From Serinibacter arcticus (lineage in GTDB: Bacteria; Actinomycetota; Actinomycetes; Actinomycetales; Beutenbergiaceae): 64,000 nucleotides of DNA. Positions 1 through 9,862 of this stretch are shown piece after piece (within the stretch, counting starts at the first letter, position 1; each line of letters begins with the position of its first letter). The position numbers and the translations under genes were made by a program. Where the stretch lies: positions 62,001 through 126,000 of the forward strand of contig NZ_RHPJ01000004.1 in NCBI RefSeq assembly GCF_004786095.1, given 5' to 3'. The notes beneath the pieces were generated by a model, which had not been told where the DNA came from, did no database searches, and was given only the letters and a program-made list of their open reading frames with translations.

Positions 1-1
1 G

Positions 2-430
2 CCAGACCCCACCCCGCTGACCCGCCCGAGCACGGGCGTCCGCCGCCTGCTGCTGACGGGAGCCCTCGCGCTCAACCTCGTCACGATGTACGCGCCGAGC
101 CTCCCGGCGCAGGTCGAACCCGCCGTCGACCTGCGGCTGGACCTGCTGGGACACGCCGCGAGCTTCGCGGCGCTGACGTTCACCGGGCTGCTGGCGGGGG
201 TCCCGCGCCGGCTCCTGCTCGTGCTCGTGGCGCTCAACGCCGTCGCGAGCGAGCTGATCCAGCACCTCCTGCTGCCGCGGCGCACGGGCGATGTCACCGA
301 CCTGGCGGCCGACGCCGTCGGGATCGCGCTGGGGCTGCTGGCGTGGCGGACGTGGGAGCGGATCAGGGCGCGACGGCGCGCACGCCGCGCGGCCGGGACG
401 TCAGGTCCTCGAAGCTCGTCACCTCGGTGA
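2..430 (+). CDS. VanZ-like membrane protein (5' end outside window)
   Basis: The reading frame is open from the window edge to the stop at 430, so the start lies upstream and only the last 142 residues are seen. The first ATG in view, at 86, falls inside a likely transmembrane helix (residues about 15-30), so it is not taken as the start. Two more hydrophobic segments follow, then the VanZ-family signature E-L-I-Q-H with an R-T-G-D and D-L-A-A-D stretch, and a basic C-terminal tail. VanZ-like proteins are small integral membrane proteins of mostly unknown role; no link to glycopeptide resistance is implied. The 3' end overlaps the convergent prmC by 68 nt. Confidence 0.7.
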   Translation, partial: PDPTPLTRPSTGVRRLLLTGALALNLVTMYAPSLPAQVEPAVDLRLDLLGHAASFAALTFTGLLAGVPRRLLLVLVALNAVASELIQHLLLPRRTGDVTDLAADAVGIALGLLAWRTWERIRARRRARRAAGTSGPRSSSPR

Positions 431-1235
431 ACCCGGCGTCGGACGCGATCGCGCGGACCGCCTCCGCCTGCACCTCGGCGTGCTCCATCACGAACACTCC
501 CCCGGGGCGCAGCAGCCGTCGCGCGGCGAGCACGACGGCGCGCGGCACCTCCAGGCCGTCCAGGCCCCCGCCGTAGAGCGCCAGGTCGGGATCGAAGTCG
601 CGGACCTCCGGCTCGTTCGGGACGGCGTCGGGCGGGATGTACGGCGGGTTGGACACGACGACGTCGACCGTGCCGTCCAGATCGGCCAGCAGCGCCGGGT
701 CGCGGACGTCACCGAGCTCGGTGCGGAGCGCGGAGGACCCCGCCAGCGTCTGCGCGTCGCCGTTGCGGCGGGTCAGCGCGACCGCCTCCGGCGAGGCGTC
801 CACCGCGACCACCCGGCTGGCGGGCACCTCGACGTCGACCGACACCGCGATCCCGCCCGCGCCGCAGCACAGGTCGACGACCAGCGGGTCGCTCCCCCGG
901 GCCGCCACGGCCAGCGCCGCGTCGATCGCGTGCTGGGCGACGACCTCGGTCTCCGGCCGCGGGACGAACACGCCGGCCTCGACCCGCAGCGTAATGTGCC
1001 GGAACACCGCGGAGCCGACGATGTGCTGGAGCGGTTCGCGCCGCCGTCGTCGATCGACGAGCTCGGCGAACTCCTGGCGCAGCGACGTTGGGAGCGCGGC
1101 GGGCGCGTAGGCGAGGTGCGGGACGCCGAGCGCGTACGCGGCAAGGGCGCGCGCGTCGTGCTCGGGCGAGGGGACGCCGGCCTCGGCGAGGATGGCCCCC
1201 GCCCCGCGCACCAGCGCGCGCAGCTCCGGGTTCAC
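363..1235 (-). CDS. prmC: Release factor glutamine methyltransferase PrmC
   Basis: PrmC methylates the glutamine of the GGQ motif in class I release factors, using S-adenosylmethionine. The 290-residue product has the PrmC N-terminal helical domain, the SAM-binding loop D-L-C-C-G-A-G-G (residues 121-128) and the catalytic N-P-P-Y motif (196-199). The GTG start at 1235 overlaps the prfA stop as GTGA, so the two genes are translationally coupled and the modifying enzyme sits directly behind its substrate. Length and motifs are normal for the family. The 3' end runs 68 nt into the convergent VanZ-like gene. Confidence 0.95.
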   Translation of the reverse strand: MNPELRALVRGAGAILAEAGVPSPEHDARALAAYALGVPHLAYAPAALPTSLRQEFAELVDRRRRREPLQHIVGSAVFRHITLRVEAGVFVPRPETEVVAQHAIDAALAVAARGSDPLVVDLCCGAGGIAVSVDVEVPASRVVAVDASPEAVALTRRNGDAQTLAGSSALRTELGDVRDPALLADLDGTVDVVVSNPPYIPPDAVPNEPEVRDFDPDLALYGGGLDGLEVPRAVVLAARRLLRPGGVFVMEHAEVQAEAVRAIASDAGFTEVTSFEDLTSRPRGVRAVAP

Positions 1236-2329
1236 GCCTCGCCCGCGGCCGCGAGCTGCGCCGCCTCGTCCATCTCGATCGCGGAGGCGACGAGGGCGTC
1301 CAGGTCGCCGTCGAGCACCGTGTCGAGGTTGTACGCCTTGAAGGAGGTGCGGTGGTCGACGATGCGGTTCTCGGGGTAGTTGTAGGTCCGGATCCGCTCC
1401 GAGCGGTCGACCGTGCGCACCTGACTCCGGCGCGCCTCGCTCGCGGCCGCTGCCGCCTCCTCCTGCTGGGCGGCGAGGATGCGGGCGCGCAGCACGCGCA
1501 TGCCGGCCTCGCGGTTCTGCAGCTGGCTCTTCTCGTTCTGCATCGAGACCACGATGCCGGTGGGCAGGTGGGTGATGCGGACGGCGGAGTCGGTGGTGTT
1601 GACGCTCTGGCCACCCGGGCCGGAGGAGCGGAAGACGTCGATGCGCAGGTCGTTCTGCTCGATCTCGACCTCGCCCTCGTCGTCCGCCTCGGGGAGCACG
1701 AGCACGCCGGCGGCCGAGGTGTGGATGCGGCCCTGCGACTCCGTCACGGGCACGCGCTGCACGCGGTGCACCCCGCCCTCGTACTTCAGGTGGGCCCACA
1801 CGCCGTCCAGCTGGTCGGCACCGCCGGCGGCGCCGCGCGACTTCACGGCGAGCTGGACGTCCTTGTACCCACCCAGGGCGGAGTCCGTGGCCTCGATGAT
1901 CTGCGTGGACCAGCCGCGCCGCTCGGCGTAGCGCATGTACATCCGCAGGAGGTCGCCGGCGAACAGCGCGGACTCCTCGCCGCCCTCGCCCGCCTTGATC
2001 TCGAGGATGACGTCGCGGCCGTCGTCGGGGTCGCGCGGGACCAGCACGCGGCGCAGGCGCTCGGCCGCGGCGGCGGCCTGCGCCAGCAGCGTCTCGTGCT
2101 CGGCGGCGAACTCCGGGTCCTCGTCGGCCAGCTCGGCCGCCGCCTCGGCGTCGGCGACGGCGGCGCTCCACGCCCGGTAGGCGCCCACCACCTGGCCGAG
2201 CTCGGCGTAGCGCCGACCGACCTTCCTGGCGCGGCCCGGGCTGGCGTGCAGCTCCGGGTCGGCGAGGTCCTGCTCGAGCTGGGCGTACTCCTGCAGCAGC
2301 CCGTGCACGACGGCGAAGTCCTCGCTCAC
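1232..2329 (-). CDS. prfA: Peptide chain release factor 1
   Basis: RF1 recognises UAA and UAG stop codons and triggers peptide release on the ribosome. The 365-residue product carries the RF1 tripeptide P-V-T (194-196), which separates it from RF2 (S-P-F), and the universal GGQ (239-241). I chose the GTG at 2329 because AAGGAG lies 5 nt upstream; a start 13 codons earlier would run through that site. It is the first gene of the prfA-prmC pair and follows rpmE after a strong terminator, so it probably has its own promoter in 2367-2430, where a tetranucleotide repeat lies. Confidence 0.95.
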   Translation of the reverse strand: MSEDFAVVHGLLQEYAQLEQDLADPELHASPGRARKVGRRYAELGQVVGAYRAWSAAVADAEAAAELADEDPEFAAEHETLLAQAAAAAERLRRVLVPRDPDDGRDVILEIKAGEGGEESALFAGDLLRMYMRYAERRGWSTQIIEATDSALGGYKDVQLAVKSRGAAGGADQLDGVWAHLKYEGGVHRVQRVPVTESQGRIHTSAAGVLVLPEADDEGEVEIEQNDLRIDVFRSSGPGGQSVNTTDSAVRITHLPTGIVVSMQNEKSQLQNREAGMRVLRARILAAQQEEAAAAASEARRSQVRTVDRSERIRTYNYPENRIVDHRTSFKAYNLDTVLDGDLDALVASAIEMDEAAQLAAAGEA

Positions 2330-2369
2330 GGCATCTCCTTGCGACGGGCGGCCTCGCGGCGGCGTCAAC

Positions 2370-2401
2370 GGTCAGTCAGTCGGTCGGTCAGTCGGTCGGT
2401 C
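2370..2401. repeat. Tetranucleotide tandem repeat upstream of prfA
   Basis: Eight consecutive 4-bp units of the form RGTC (GGTC or AGTC) lie about 40 nt 5' of the prfA start and 30 nt past the rpmE terminator. The array lies in the expected prfA promoter or leader. Such arrays can change length by slippage, but nothing here proves variation. Confidence 0.75.
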
Positions 2402-2431
2402 GCGGTGCGACACCGCGGGGGAAAGACAAAA

Positions 2432-2466
2432 GCGAGCGCCGGCACCCCAGGGGTGCCGGCGCTCGC
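2432..2466 (-). terminator. Rho-independent terminator of rpmE
   Basis: A perfect hairpin of about 16 bp with a 3-nt loop begins 8 nt after the rpmE stop. On the minus strand it is followed by CTTTTGTCTTT, a U-rich tract unusual in such GC-rich DNA, so this is the most canonical intrinsic terminator in the window. Confidence 0.9.
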
Positions 2467-2474
2467 CGAGGTCG

Positions 2475-2690
2475 CTAGTTGGCGGCCTTCTTGCCGAAGC
2501 GGCGCTCGAACGCCGCGACGCGACCACCCGTGTCGAGGATCTTCTGCTTGCCCGTGTAGAACGGGTGGCAGGCGCTGCACACGTCGGAGCTGATCTTGCC
2601 CGACTTCTCGGTGCTGCGGGTGGTGAAGGTGCTGCCGCACGTGCACGTCACCTCGGTGACGACGTACTCGGGGTGAATACCGCTCTTCAT
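2475..2690 (-). CDS. rpmE: 50S ribosomal protein bL31, zinc-binding type
   Basis: This 71-residue protein is bL31 of the large ribosomal subunit. Cysteines at 16, 18, 38 and 41 form the CxC...CxxC zinc site, so this is the zinc-containing C+ form; actinobacteria often also carry a C- paralogue that replaces it under zinc limitation, not seen here. The ATG has AGGAGG 5 nt upstream. The gene is monocistronic: a strong terminator follows it and 124 bp separate it from rho upstream. Confidence 0.97.
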   Translation of the reverse strand: MKSGIHPEYVVTEVTCTCGSTFTTRSTEKSGKISSDVCSACHPFYTGKQKILDTGGRVAAFERRFGKKAAN

Positions 2691-2814
2691 GGTGTCCTCC
2701 TGTTAGGGGTGCTGCCGGGTCGCCACGTCGGGTGCGCGGGGCGTGAACCGGGAGCCAACGGTCTATCTTGCCAGATGTTGCGTGCGGATCCGTCCCTGTT
2801 CGCCAGGGGAGGAT

Positions 2815-4824
2815 TCAGCCGACCAGCTCGTTGGTCTGGTTGGCCACCGACGGCGTGGTCTTCTGCACGGTCATGAGGAACTCGGCGTTCGTCGGGAGCT
2901 CACGGACCTTGCCCAGCAACAGCTCGAGCGCGGGCTGCTGCTCGAGACCACCCATGATGCGGCGGAGCTTCCAGATGATCTTGAGCTCGTCGGCGGCCAC
3001 GAGGATCTCCTCGCGGCGCGTGCTGGAGGCGTTGACGTCGATCGCCGGGAAGATCCGCTTGTCCGACAGGTGCCGCGACAGACGCAGCTCCATGTTGCCG
3101 GTGCCCTTGAACTCCTCGAAGATGACCTCGTCCATCTTGGAACCGGTCTCGACCAGGGCCGTGGCCAGGATCGTGAGCGAACCGCCGTGCTCGATGTTGC
3201 GCGCCGCCCCGAAGAACTTCTTCGGCGGGTACAGCGCCGAGGCGTCCACACCACCGGAGAGGATCTTGCCCGACGTCGGCGCCGCGAGGTTGTAGGCCCG
3301 CGACAGACGCGTGAGCGAGTCGAGCAGCACGACGACGTCCTGGCCCAGCTCCACGAGACGCTTGGCGCGCTCGATCGCGAGCTCGGCGACGATCGTGTGG
3401 TCGGACGGCGGACGGTCGAACGTCGAGGCGATGACCTCGCCCTTGACCGTGCGCTCCCAGTCGGTGACCTCCTCGGGACGCTCGTCCGCGAGGACGATCA
3501 TCAGGTGGACCTCGGGGTTGTTCGTGGTGATCGCGTTCGCGATCTGCTGCATCACGATCGTCTTGCCGGCCTTGGGCGGCGCCACGATGAGACCGCGCTG
3601 ACCCTTGCCGATCGGTGACACGAGGTCGATGATCCGCGCCGTGATGGCCTGGGGCTGCGTCTCGAGCCGCAGGCGGTGCTGCGGGTAGAGCGGCGTCAGC
3701 TTGCTGAACTCGGGACGCTGGCGCGCGCGGTCGGCCGGCAGGCCGTTGACCGTGTCCAGACGGACCAGCGCGTTGAACTTCTGCCGGTTGCCCTGGCCGC
3801 TCTGGTTGTTCTGCTGCTCACCCTCGCGCGGTGCGCGGATGGCGCCCGTGACGGCGTCGCCGCGGCGCAGTCCGCTCTTCTTGACCTGGGTCAGCGGCAC
3901 GTAGACGTCGTCGGAGCCCGGCAGGTAGCCGGAGGTCCGGACGAAGGCGTGGTTGTCGTTGACGTCCAGGACGCCGGCGACCGACACGAGCACGTCGTCG
4001 TCGGAGAGCTCGACCTCGTCGTACGTCAGCGGGGCCTCGCCGCGGCCGCCGCGGCGCTTGGTGGTGCGGTCACGATCGCGGTCGCGGAAGCGGTCGCGGC
4101 CCCGACGGCGACGGCCACCCTGCTCGTCGTCGTAGATCTCGACCGTGCGCTGCTCGGCCTGACGCTGGCGGTTGCCGTTCTGGTTGCCATTCTGCTGACC
4201 GCGCTGGCCCTGCTGCCCCTGGCCACCCTGCTGTCCACCCTGGGGGGCGTCCTCGCTGCGGGGCTCGGGCAGCTTGATGTCGTCGAGGGCCGGACGGCGG
4301 TTGCCACCCTGGCCGTTCTGGTTCCCCTGGCGACGGCCACCCTGGCGTCCGCCGTCGGGCTGCTGCTCGGAGCGCGCCGGCTGGTCCGCGCGGTCGCTGC
4401 GGTCGGTGCGCTCGCTCGCCTGCGCGGGCGCGCCACCGCCGTCGGCGACGCGCTCCCGACGGGAGCGGCCGCGGCGGGGCTCGCCGTCGGACTGCTCGGT
4501 GCGGGGCTGCTCGCTGCGCGCGGGCTCGCTGCCCGATGCGGCCTGCGGGGCCGCGGCTGCGGGGGCCGACGCGGCGGGCGCCTGCTCGACGGCCGGGCTC
4601 TCCGCGGCGGCGGAACGAGCCGTGCGCGGTGCGCGACCGGCCGCGGGCGCCGAGGCGGCGCCGTCGCCGCCCCTGGCCGAGCGGATCGCGGTGACGAGGT
4701 CGCCCTTGCGCATCTTGGAGGTGCCGGCGATGCCGAGGCCGCCCGCGAGCTGCTGCAGCTCGGCGAGACGGAGGGTGCTGAGGGACCCACCGCGCGAGGC
4801 GGCGGTGTCGGTGGTGTCTGTCAC
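2815..4824 (-). CDS. rho: Transcription termination factor Rho with long Q/N/R-rich insert
   Basis: Rho is the hexameric RNA helicase of factor-dependent termination. The 669-residue product has a Rho_N SAP-like domain (about 14-50), a long low-complexity insert (about 52-265), the RNA-binding CSD (about 268-355) and the ATPase core with Walker A A-P-P-K-A-G-K-T (415-422) and Walker B V-V-V-L-L-D-S (497-503). The insert is rich in Ala, Glu and Arg, then Gln, Asn and Gly (about 157-222), then R-D repeats. The GTG at 4824 was chosen because AAAGGA lies 6 nt upstream and Rho_N begins at once; the frame stays open to 4962 but without similarity. Escherichia coli Rho is 419 residues, so this is the enlarged actinobacterial form. 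Confidence 0.97.
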   Translation of the reverse strand: MTDTTDTAASRGGSLSTLRLAELQQLAGGLGIAGTSKMRKGDLVTAIRSARGGDGAASAPAAGRAPRTARSAAAESPAVEQAPAASAPAAAAPQAASGSEPARSEQPRTEQSDGEPRRGRSRRERVADGGGAPAQASERTDRSDRADQPARSEQQPDGGRQGGRRQGNQNGQGGNRRPALDDIKLPEPRSEDAPQGGQQGGQGQQGQRGQQNGNQNGNRQRQAEQRTVEIYDDEQGGRRRRGRDRFRDRDRDRTTKRRGGRGEAPLTYDEVELSDDDVLVSVAGVLDVNDNHAFVRTSGYLPGSDDVYVPLTQVKKSGLRRGDAVTGAIRAPREGEQQNNQSGQGNRQKFNALVRLDTVNGLPADRARQRPEFSKLTPLYPQHRLRLETQPQAITARIIDLVSPIGKGQRGLIVAPPKAGKTIVMQQIANAITTNNPEVHLMIVLADERPEEVTDWERTVKGEVIASTFDRPPSDHTIVAELAIERAKRLVELGQDVVVLLDSLTRLSRAYNLAAPTSGKILSGGVDASALYPPKKFFGAARNIEHGGSLTILATALVETGSKMDEVIFEEFKGTGNMELRLSRHLSDKRIFPAIDVNASSTRREEILVAADELKIIWKLRRIMGGLEQQPALELLLGKVRELPTNAEFLMTVQKTTPSVANQTNELVG

Positions 4825-5073
4825 GAGTGTCCTTTGCGGGTGCGTCGCGGTGACGCGGTGTCGTGGAGAGGTGGGACCGGTGTGCCGCAGGTTCGGGGCA
4901 TCAGGTCGTCCGCACAGCACGGTGCTTGAGAGGGCGTGTCGGCGCCATCCGGGAGCGGCCACGGGCGGTCACGACCTCGTTCGTCAGCTCTGATTCATCA
5001 GATCTGTGACGACACGTCGAGGGTGCGACCACGGTGGAGATGCGGTGGGATGCCGCGCGGTGCAGTCCCGAGA
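4825..5073. other. Intergenic region: probable rho leader
   Basis: This 249-bp stretch between rho and thrB (both minus strand) contains no credible gene. It must hold the rho promoter and 5' leader, possibly long, as rho is often autoregulated through its leader. A short inverted repeat, TCTGAT-TC-ATCAGA (4990-5003), is the only clear symmetrical element. No convincing terminator is visible behind thrB. Confidence 0.5.
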
Positions 5074-5994
5074 CTACACCGCGGTGGCGCCCGTGCGGTC
5101 GACCGGCAGCCGCACGGCGCGCCACCCGCGTGCGACGACGGCCGCCTCCAGCCGCTCGGGCACCGTCCCGAGCACCAGCACGGTCGGACCCGCCCCCGAG
5201 ATCACGGCGGGGTGGCCGGCGGCACGGAGCGCGTCCAGCAGCTCCGAGGAGTCCGCGAGCACCTCCCGTCGGTAGGGCTGGTGCAGCCGGTCCTGCGTCG
5301 CGGTCATCAGCAGATCGCTCCGGCCGCCGAGCGCCAGCACGAGCAGCGCGGTGCGGGCACCGGTGAACGCGGCGTCGGCGTGCGGCACGACGGCGGGCAG
5401 CACGCCGCGGGCCACGGTGGTGGCGAGCGCCGTCGTCGGGATGAAGGCCGTGCACACGAGGGTCGGGTCGACCTCGAGCCGGACGGCGTCGACGGCGCGC
5501 GTGACGTCCCCGTCCCCCGCCGCGCCCCGGTCCGGCGTCCACGCCAGCGTCGCCCCGCCGAGCACGGCGGCGGCGGCGTTGTCGGGATGGCCCTCGAACT
5601 CGGTCGCGACGTCGAGGACGACCTCGTCCGCGAGCGCCTCCGGCTCGGAGATGAGGCCGCGGGCCGCGACCAGCCCCGCCACCACGGCCGCGGCCGAGGA
5701 CCCGAGCCCGCGGCCGTGCGGGATCCGGTTGAACGCGGTCAGGTCGAGACCGACCTGCGGCGCCCCCGCGAGCTCGAGCCCGGTGCGGATCGCCCGCACC
5801 ACGAGGTGCGCCTCGCCGTCGGGCACCGTGTCGGCGCCCTCGCCGCGGACCGTGGTGCGGGTGGCGCCGGTGGTGGCGTGCACCTCGACGACGTCGTGCA
5901 GCCCGAGCGCGAGGCCGAGCACGTCGAAGCCCGGGCCCAGGTTGGCGCTCGTGGCGGGCACCCGCACCCGCACCGAGTCGGTCGCGATCCGCAT
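5074..5994 (-). CDS. thrB: Homoserine kinase
   Basis: ThrB phosphorylates homoserine with ATP, the fourth step of threonine synthesis. The 306-residue GHMP kinase carries the ATP loop I-P-H-G-R-G-L-G-S-S-A-A (91-102) and the N-terminal P-A-T-S-A-N-L-G-P-G-F-D motif (13-24). The start ATG is 2 nt after the thrC stop, so it is the distal gene of the hom-thrC-thrB operon and is probably translated by coupling. Length is typical. Confidence 0.96.
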   Translation of the reverse strand: MRIATDSVRVRVPATSANLGPGFDVLGLALGLHDVVEVHATTGATRTTVRGEGADTVPDGEAHLVVRAIRTGLELAGAPQVGLDLTAFNRIPHGRGLGSSAAAVVAGLVAARGLISEPEALADEVVLDVATEFEGHPDNAAAAVLGGATLAWTPDRGAAGDGDVTRAVDAVRLEVDPTLVCTAFIPTTALATTVARGVLPAVVPHADAAFTGARTALLVLALGGRSDLLMTATQDRLHQPYRREVLADSSELLDALRAAGHPAVISGAGPTVLVLGTVPERLEAAVVARGWRAVRLPVDRTGATAV

Positions 5995-5996
5995 GC

Positions 5997-7058
5997 TCAG
6001 ACCAGCTGCAGCGCGTCCGCGACCGCGGCGGTCGTGGACGCCACGACGACGGGGTCGATGACGGTCTCGCCCAGGGCGGTGGCCGTGTCCTTGAGGCCGT
6101 TGCCGGTCACGGTGCACACGATCGTGGCGCCCGCGGGGACGTCGCCCGCGGCGGCGCGCGCCAGGAGCCCGGCGACCGAGGCGGCCGAGGCCGGCTCGAC
6201 GAACACGCCCACCTCGCGCGCGATGAGCGCCTGCGCGTCGAGGATCTCGGCGTCGCTGACCGCGTCGATCCGACCACCGGAGTCGTCGCGCGCGGCGACG
6301 GCGAGCGACCAGGACGCCGGGTTGCCGATGCGGATCGCGGTGGCGATGGTCTCGGGGTTCTCGACCGGCTCGCCCTTGACGAAGGGGGCGGCGCCGTCGG
6401 CCTGCACGCCCCACATGCGCGGCGTGCGGGTCGCGTACCCGGCGGCCGCGTACTCGCGGTAGCCCATCCAGTACGCCGAGATGTTCCCGGCGTTGCCGAC
6501 GGGGAGGACGTGGATGTCCGGGGCGTCCCCGAGCGCGTCGACGATCTCGAACGCCGCCGTCTTCTGCCCCTGGAGGCGGTAGGGGTTGACCGAGTTCACG
6601 AGCGCGACGTCGGGGCGCTGACCGAGCTCGCGCACCACGCGCAGCCCGTCGTCGAAGTTGCCCTCGAGCGTCACCAGGGTCGCACCGTGCACGATCGCCT
6701 GCGCGAGCTTGCCCGCGGCGATCTTCCCCGCCGGCAGCACGACGGCGCAGGGCAGCCCGGCGTGCGCGGCGTACGCGGCCGCCGAGGCGGAGGTGTTGCC
6801 GGTGGAGGCGCACAGCACGAGCGCCCCGCCCGCGGCGGCCACCTTGGAGACGGCCATCGTCATGCCGCGGTCCTTGAACGACCCCGTCGGGTTGGCGCCC
6901 TCGACCTTGAGGTGCACGCGGGCGCCGACGCGCTCGGACAGGGCCGGCGACTCCACGAGGGGTGTCCCGCCCTCGCCGAGCGTGATGACCGGCTCACCCG
7001 GTTCGACGGGCAGGAAGTCGGCGTACTCGGCGATCAGACCTCGCCACTGGTGGGCCAT
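5997..7058 (-). CDS. thrC: Threonine synthase
   Basis: ThrC converts O-phosphohomoserine to threonine with pyridoxal phosphate. The 353-residue product has the PLP lysine in [10 protein letters not shown] (K62) and the short actinobacterial type length. The ATG at 7058 has GAGGAG 8 nt upstream. It lies 32 nt behind hom and 2 nt before thrB, so the last two steps of threonine synthesis and their shared branch-point enzyme are co-transcribed. Confidence 0.96.
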   Translation of the reverse strand: MAHQWRGLIAEYADFLPVEPGEPVITLGEGGTPLVESPALSERVGARVHLKVEGANPTGSFKDRGMTMAVSKVAAAGGALVLCASTGNTSASAAAYAAHAGLPCAVVLPAGKIAAGKLAQAIVHGATLVTLEGNFDDGLRVVRELGQRPDVALVNSVNPYRLQGQKTAAFEIVDALGDAPDIHVLPVGNAGNISAYWMGYREYAAAGYATRTPRMWGVQADGAAPFVKGEPVENPETIATAIRIGNPASWSLAVAARDDSGGRIDAVSDAEILDAQALIAREVGVFVEPASAASVAGLLARAAAGDVPAGATIVCTVTGNGLKDTATALGETVIDPVVVASTTAAVADALQLV

Positions 7059-7090
7059 CAGGTGTCTCCTCGGTGGGGTTCGACGATGTC

Positions 7091-8425
7091 TCAGGGACGT
7101 TCGACGCGGTACGCGGCCAGCAGCTGCTTCACGCCGTCGGTGTGGCGCAGCGCCTCGACCGTCCGGCTCAGCGAGGCCTCGTCGGCCTCGTGCGTCACGA
7201 CGGCCAGGGTCGCCGTGCCGGCGTGCCCGACCTGCTGGCGGACCGACTCGATCGAGACGCCGTGGTCGGCGACCGTCGTCGAGACGTGCGCGAGCACACC
7301 GGGCCGGTCGTCGACCAGCAGCCGGATCTGCAGGCGCGCCACGACGTCGGCGTCGCTCGCCAGCGGCAGCGCCGCGTGCGCGCTCTCGGCCGGGGCGCGG
7401 CCGCCGTGCGTGCGGTGACGCGCGGCGGCGACGACGTCGCCCAGCACCGCGCTCGCCGTCGGGGCGCCGCCGGCACCGGCGCCGTAGAACATCAGGCGGC
7501 CGGCGGCCTCGGCCTCGACGACGACGGCGTTGTACGCCCCGCCGACGCCGGCCAGCGGGTGCGCGAACGGCAGGATCGCGGGGTTGACCCTGACCGAGAC
7601 CGACTCCGCGGGCTCGCCGGCGGCGTCGGTCGTCACGATGCGCTCGGCGATCGCGAGGAGCTTGATCACTCCCCCGGTCTCGCGCGCGGCGACGATGTCG
7701 GCCGCGCTGACGGCGGTGATGCCCTCGCACGCGACGTCGGCGAGCGCCACGCGCGTGTGGAAAGCGAGCGAGGCGAGGATCGCGGCCTTCGCGGCGGCGT
7801 CGTGCCCCTCGACGTCGGCCGTCGGGTCGGCCTCGGCGTAGCCGAGCTCCTGCGCCTGCTTCAGCGCGACGTCGAAGTCGAGGCCGCCGGTGGTCATCTC
7901 GTCGAGGATGAAGTTGGTGGTGCCGTTGACGATGCCGAGGATCCGCTGCACGCGATCGCCCGCGAGCGACTCCCGCACGCCGCGCACGACGGGGACGGCA
8001 CCGGCCACGGCGGCCTCGAACAGCAGGTCGACGCCGGCCGCGTCGGCCGCGGCGTAGAGCTCGGGTCCGGAGGTGGCCAGCAGGGCCTTGTTGGCGGTGA
8101 CGACCGAGGCGCCCGCGGTGAGGGCGGCGAGCACGAGGTCGCGCGCCGTCGTCGTGCCGCCGAGGAGCTCGACCACGAGGTCGGCGTCGGCGAGCAGCGC
8201 GTCGGCGTCGGTCGTCAGCAGTCCGGTCGGCACGGCGGGGTCGCGCGGGGCGTCGACGTCGCGCACGAGGATGCCCGTGAGGCGCAGCCGCCGGCCGACG
8301 CGCTGGCCGAGGTCGTCGGCCTGCTCGGTCAGGAGTCGCACGACCTGCGTGCCGACGGTGCCGCACCCGAGGATCGCGACCCGGAGGTCGGGGCGCTGCG
8401 GGGCGCTGTCGGGCGCGTCGGACAC
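7091..8425 (-). CDS. hom: Homoserine dehydrogenase with C-terminal ACT domain
   Basis: Hom reduces aspartate semialdehyde to homoserine, the branch toward threonine and methionine. The 444-residue product has the NAD(P) fold G-C-G-T-V-G (20-25), the catalytic domain with A-N-K-A-L-L and N-G-T-T-N-F-I motifs, and a C-terminal ACT domain (about 365-440) expected to bind threonine for feedback inhibition. The GTG start has GAGGAG about 6 nt upstream. It lies 72 nt behind lysA, so lysine and threonine branches are in one transcription unit. Confidence 0.97.
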   Translation of the reverse strand: MSDAPDSAPQRPDLRVAILGCGTVGTQVVRLLTEQADDLGQRVGRRLRLTGILVRDVDAPRDPAVPTGLLTTDADALLADADLVVELLGGTTTARDLVLAALTAGASVVTANKALLATSGPELYAAADAAGVDLLFEAAVAGAVPVVRGVRESLAGDRVQRILGIVNGTTNFILDEMTTGGLDFDVALKQAQELGYAEADPTADVEGHDAAAKAAILASLAFHTRVALADVACEGITAVSAADIVAARETGGVIKLLAIAERIVTTDAAGEPAESVSVRVNPAILPFAHPLAGVGGAYNAVVVEAEAAGRLMFYGAGAGGAPTASAVLGDVVAAARHRTHGGRAPAESAHAALPLASDADVVARLQIRLLVDDRPGVLAHVSTTVADHGVSIESVRQQVGHAGTATLAVVTHEADEASLSRTVEALRHTDGVKQLLAAYRVERP

Positions 8426-8497
8426 TTCGAACTCCTCGAGCAGGGGTGGACGGGAGGCTCACGATACGACCTCGTCCGCGGGCGGTGCCCGGCCGTC

Positions 8498-9862
8498 TCA
8501 GCCCAGGTCGAGGGCGAGCAGGTCCGCCACGCTCTCGCGGCGCACGATCGGTGTCGCGACACCGCCGGCGACCGCCACCACGCCGGGACGCGGCACGAGG
8601 TTGTAGGTGCTGGCCATCGAGCGGCCGTAGGCGCCCGTCACGGCGACGGCGAGCAGGTCGCCGGCCGCGACGTCGCCGGGGAGCGCGACGTCGTGCACCA
8701 CGATGTCACCGCTCTCGCAGTGCTTGCCCACCACGCGGCAGCGCACGGCCGGGGCGGTCGAGGACCGCGAGACGATCTCGGCGTGGTAGCTCGCGCCGTA
8801 CAGCGCCGGGCGGATGTTGTCGCTCATGCCGCCGTCGACCGAGACGTAGGTGCGGGTGCTGCCGTCCTCCGTGCGGACGGGTTTGACGGTGCCCACCGTG
8901 TAGAGCGTGACGCCGGCGGGTCCGATGACGGACCGGCCCGGCTCGATCGAGAGTCGCGGCAGGGGCGCGTCGCCCTCGCCGAGCTCGCGGGCGGCGTCCG
9001 CGAGCGCCGACACCATCTCCTTCGCGGCGCGGTCGGGGTCCAGCGGGACCTCGCCGGGCAGATAGGCGACGCCGAAGCCCCCGCCCAGGTCGAGCTCCGG
9101 CACGAGCACGCCGGTGCGCCGGGCGACGGCGGCGCGCAGCCCCATCACGGCGCGCGCGGCGACCCCGAAGCCCGCGGGGTCGAGGATCTGCGAACCGATG
9201 TGGGAGTGCAGCCCGAGCAGCTCCAGCTCGGGACGCTCCAGGACCGCCAGCACCGCGACCAGCGCGGGCGAGTCACCGCCGTCGGGCGCGGCCAGCGACA
9301 GCCCGAACTTCTGGTCCTCGTGCGCGGTGGAGATGTACTCGTGACCGCCGGCGTGCACCCCGGTGGTCACGCGCACCATGACGGGGGCGCGCACGCCCAG
9401 CGCCCGGGCGGCGTCGGCGACCCGGGTCACCTCGGGCAGCGAGTCGAGCACGAGGCGCCCGATGCCGCTGCGGAGCGCCAGGTCGATCTCCGGCTCGGAC
9501 TTGTTGTTGCCGTGCAGCCCGATGTCGCGCGGTGCGACGTCCGCGCGCAGCGCCGTGGTGAGCTCGCCCAGGCTCGCGGTGTCGATCCGGAGCCCCTCGG
9601 CCGTCATCCAGCGGGCGACGGCGACGCTCAGGAACGCCTTGCCGGCGTAGTAGACGTCGACCTCGGTCCCGGCCTCGGCGCACGCGGCCGCGAAGGCGTC
9701 GCGATAGGCGCGGGCGCGTTCGCGGGCGTCGAGCTCGTCGAGCACGTACACGGGCGTCCCGCCGGAGGCGGCCAGCTCGGTGAGCGCGACGCCGCCGATC
9801 TCGACGGATCCGTCGGACGTGCGGCGTGCCGTGGCGGGCCAGGGGGTCGGCATCGCCGTCAT
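8498..9862 (-). CDS. lysA: Diaminopimelate decarboxylase
   Basis: LysA decarboxylates meso-diaminopimelate to lysine. The 454-residue, alanine-racemase-fold enzyme has the PLP lysine in Y-Y-A-G-K-A-F (K75), H-S-H-I-G-S-Q and the E-P-G-R phosphate-binding motif; the C-E-S-G-D segment near the end supplies the partner-subunit cysteine. The ATG directly abuts the stop of the preceding membrane-protein gene, implying coupled translation; a second ATG three codons in is possible. In many actinobacteria argS lies in front of lysA; here it does not, and a tRNA-Arg gene lies nearby instead. Confidence 0.96.
   Translation of the reverse strand: MTAMPTPWPATARRTSDGSVEIGGVALTELAASGGTPVYVLDELDARERARAYRDAFAAACAEAGTEVDVYYAGKAFLSVAVARWMTAEGLRIDTASLGELTTALRADVAPRDIGLHGNNKSEPEIDLALRSGIGRLVLDSLPEVTRVADAARALGVRAPVMVRVTTGVHAGGHEYISTAHEDQKFGLSLAAPDGGDSPALVAVLAVLERPELELLGLHSHIGSQILDPAGFGVAARAVMGLRAAVARRTGVLVPELDLGGGFGVAYLPGEVPLDPDRAAKEMVSALADAARELGEGDAPLPRLSIEPGRSVIGPAGVTLYTVGTVKPVRTEDGSTRTYVSVDGGMSDNIRPALYGASYHAEIVSRSSTAPAVRCRVVGKHCESGDIVVHDVALPGDVAAGDLLAVAVTGAYGRSMASTYNLVPRPGVVAVAGGVATPIVRRESVADLLALDLG

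Noticed and set aside
2-430. VanZ-like gene as a glycopeptide resistance gene
   Set aside because: The family is broad and no vanHAX genes are present.
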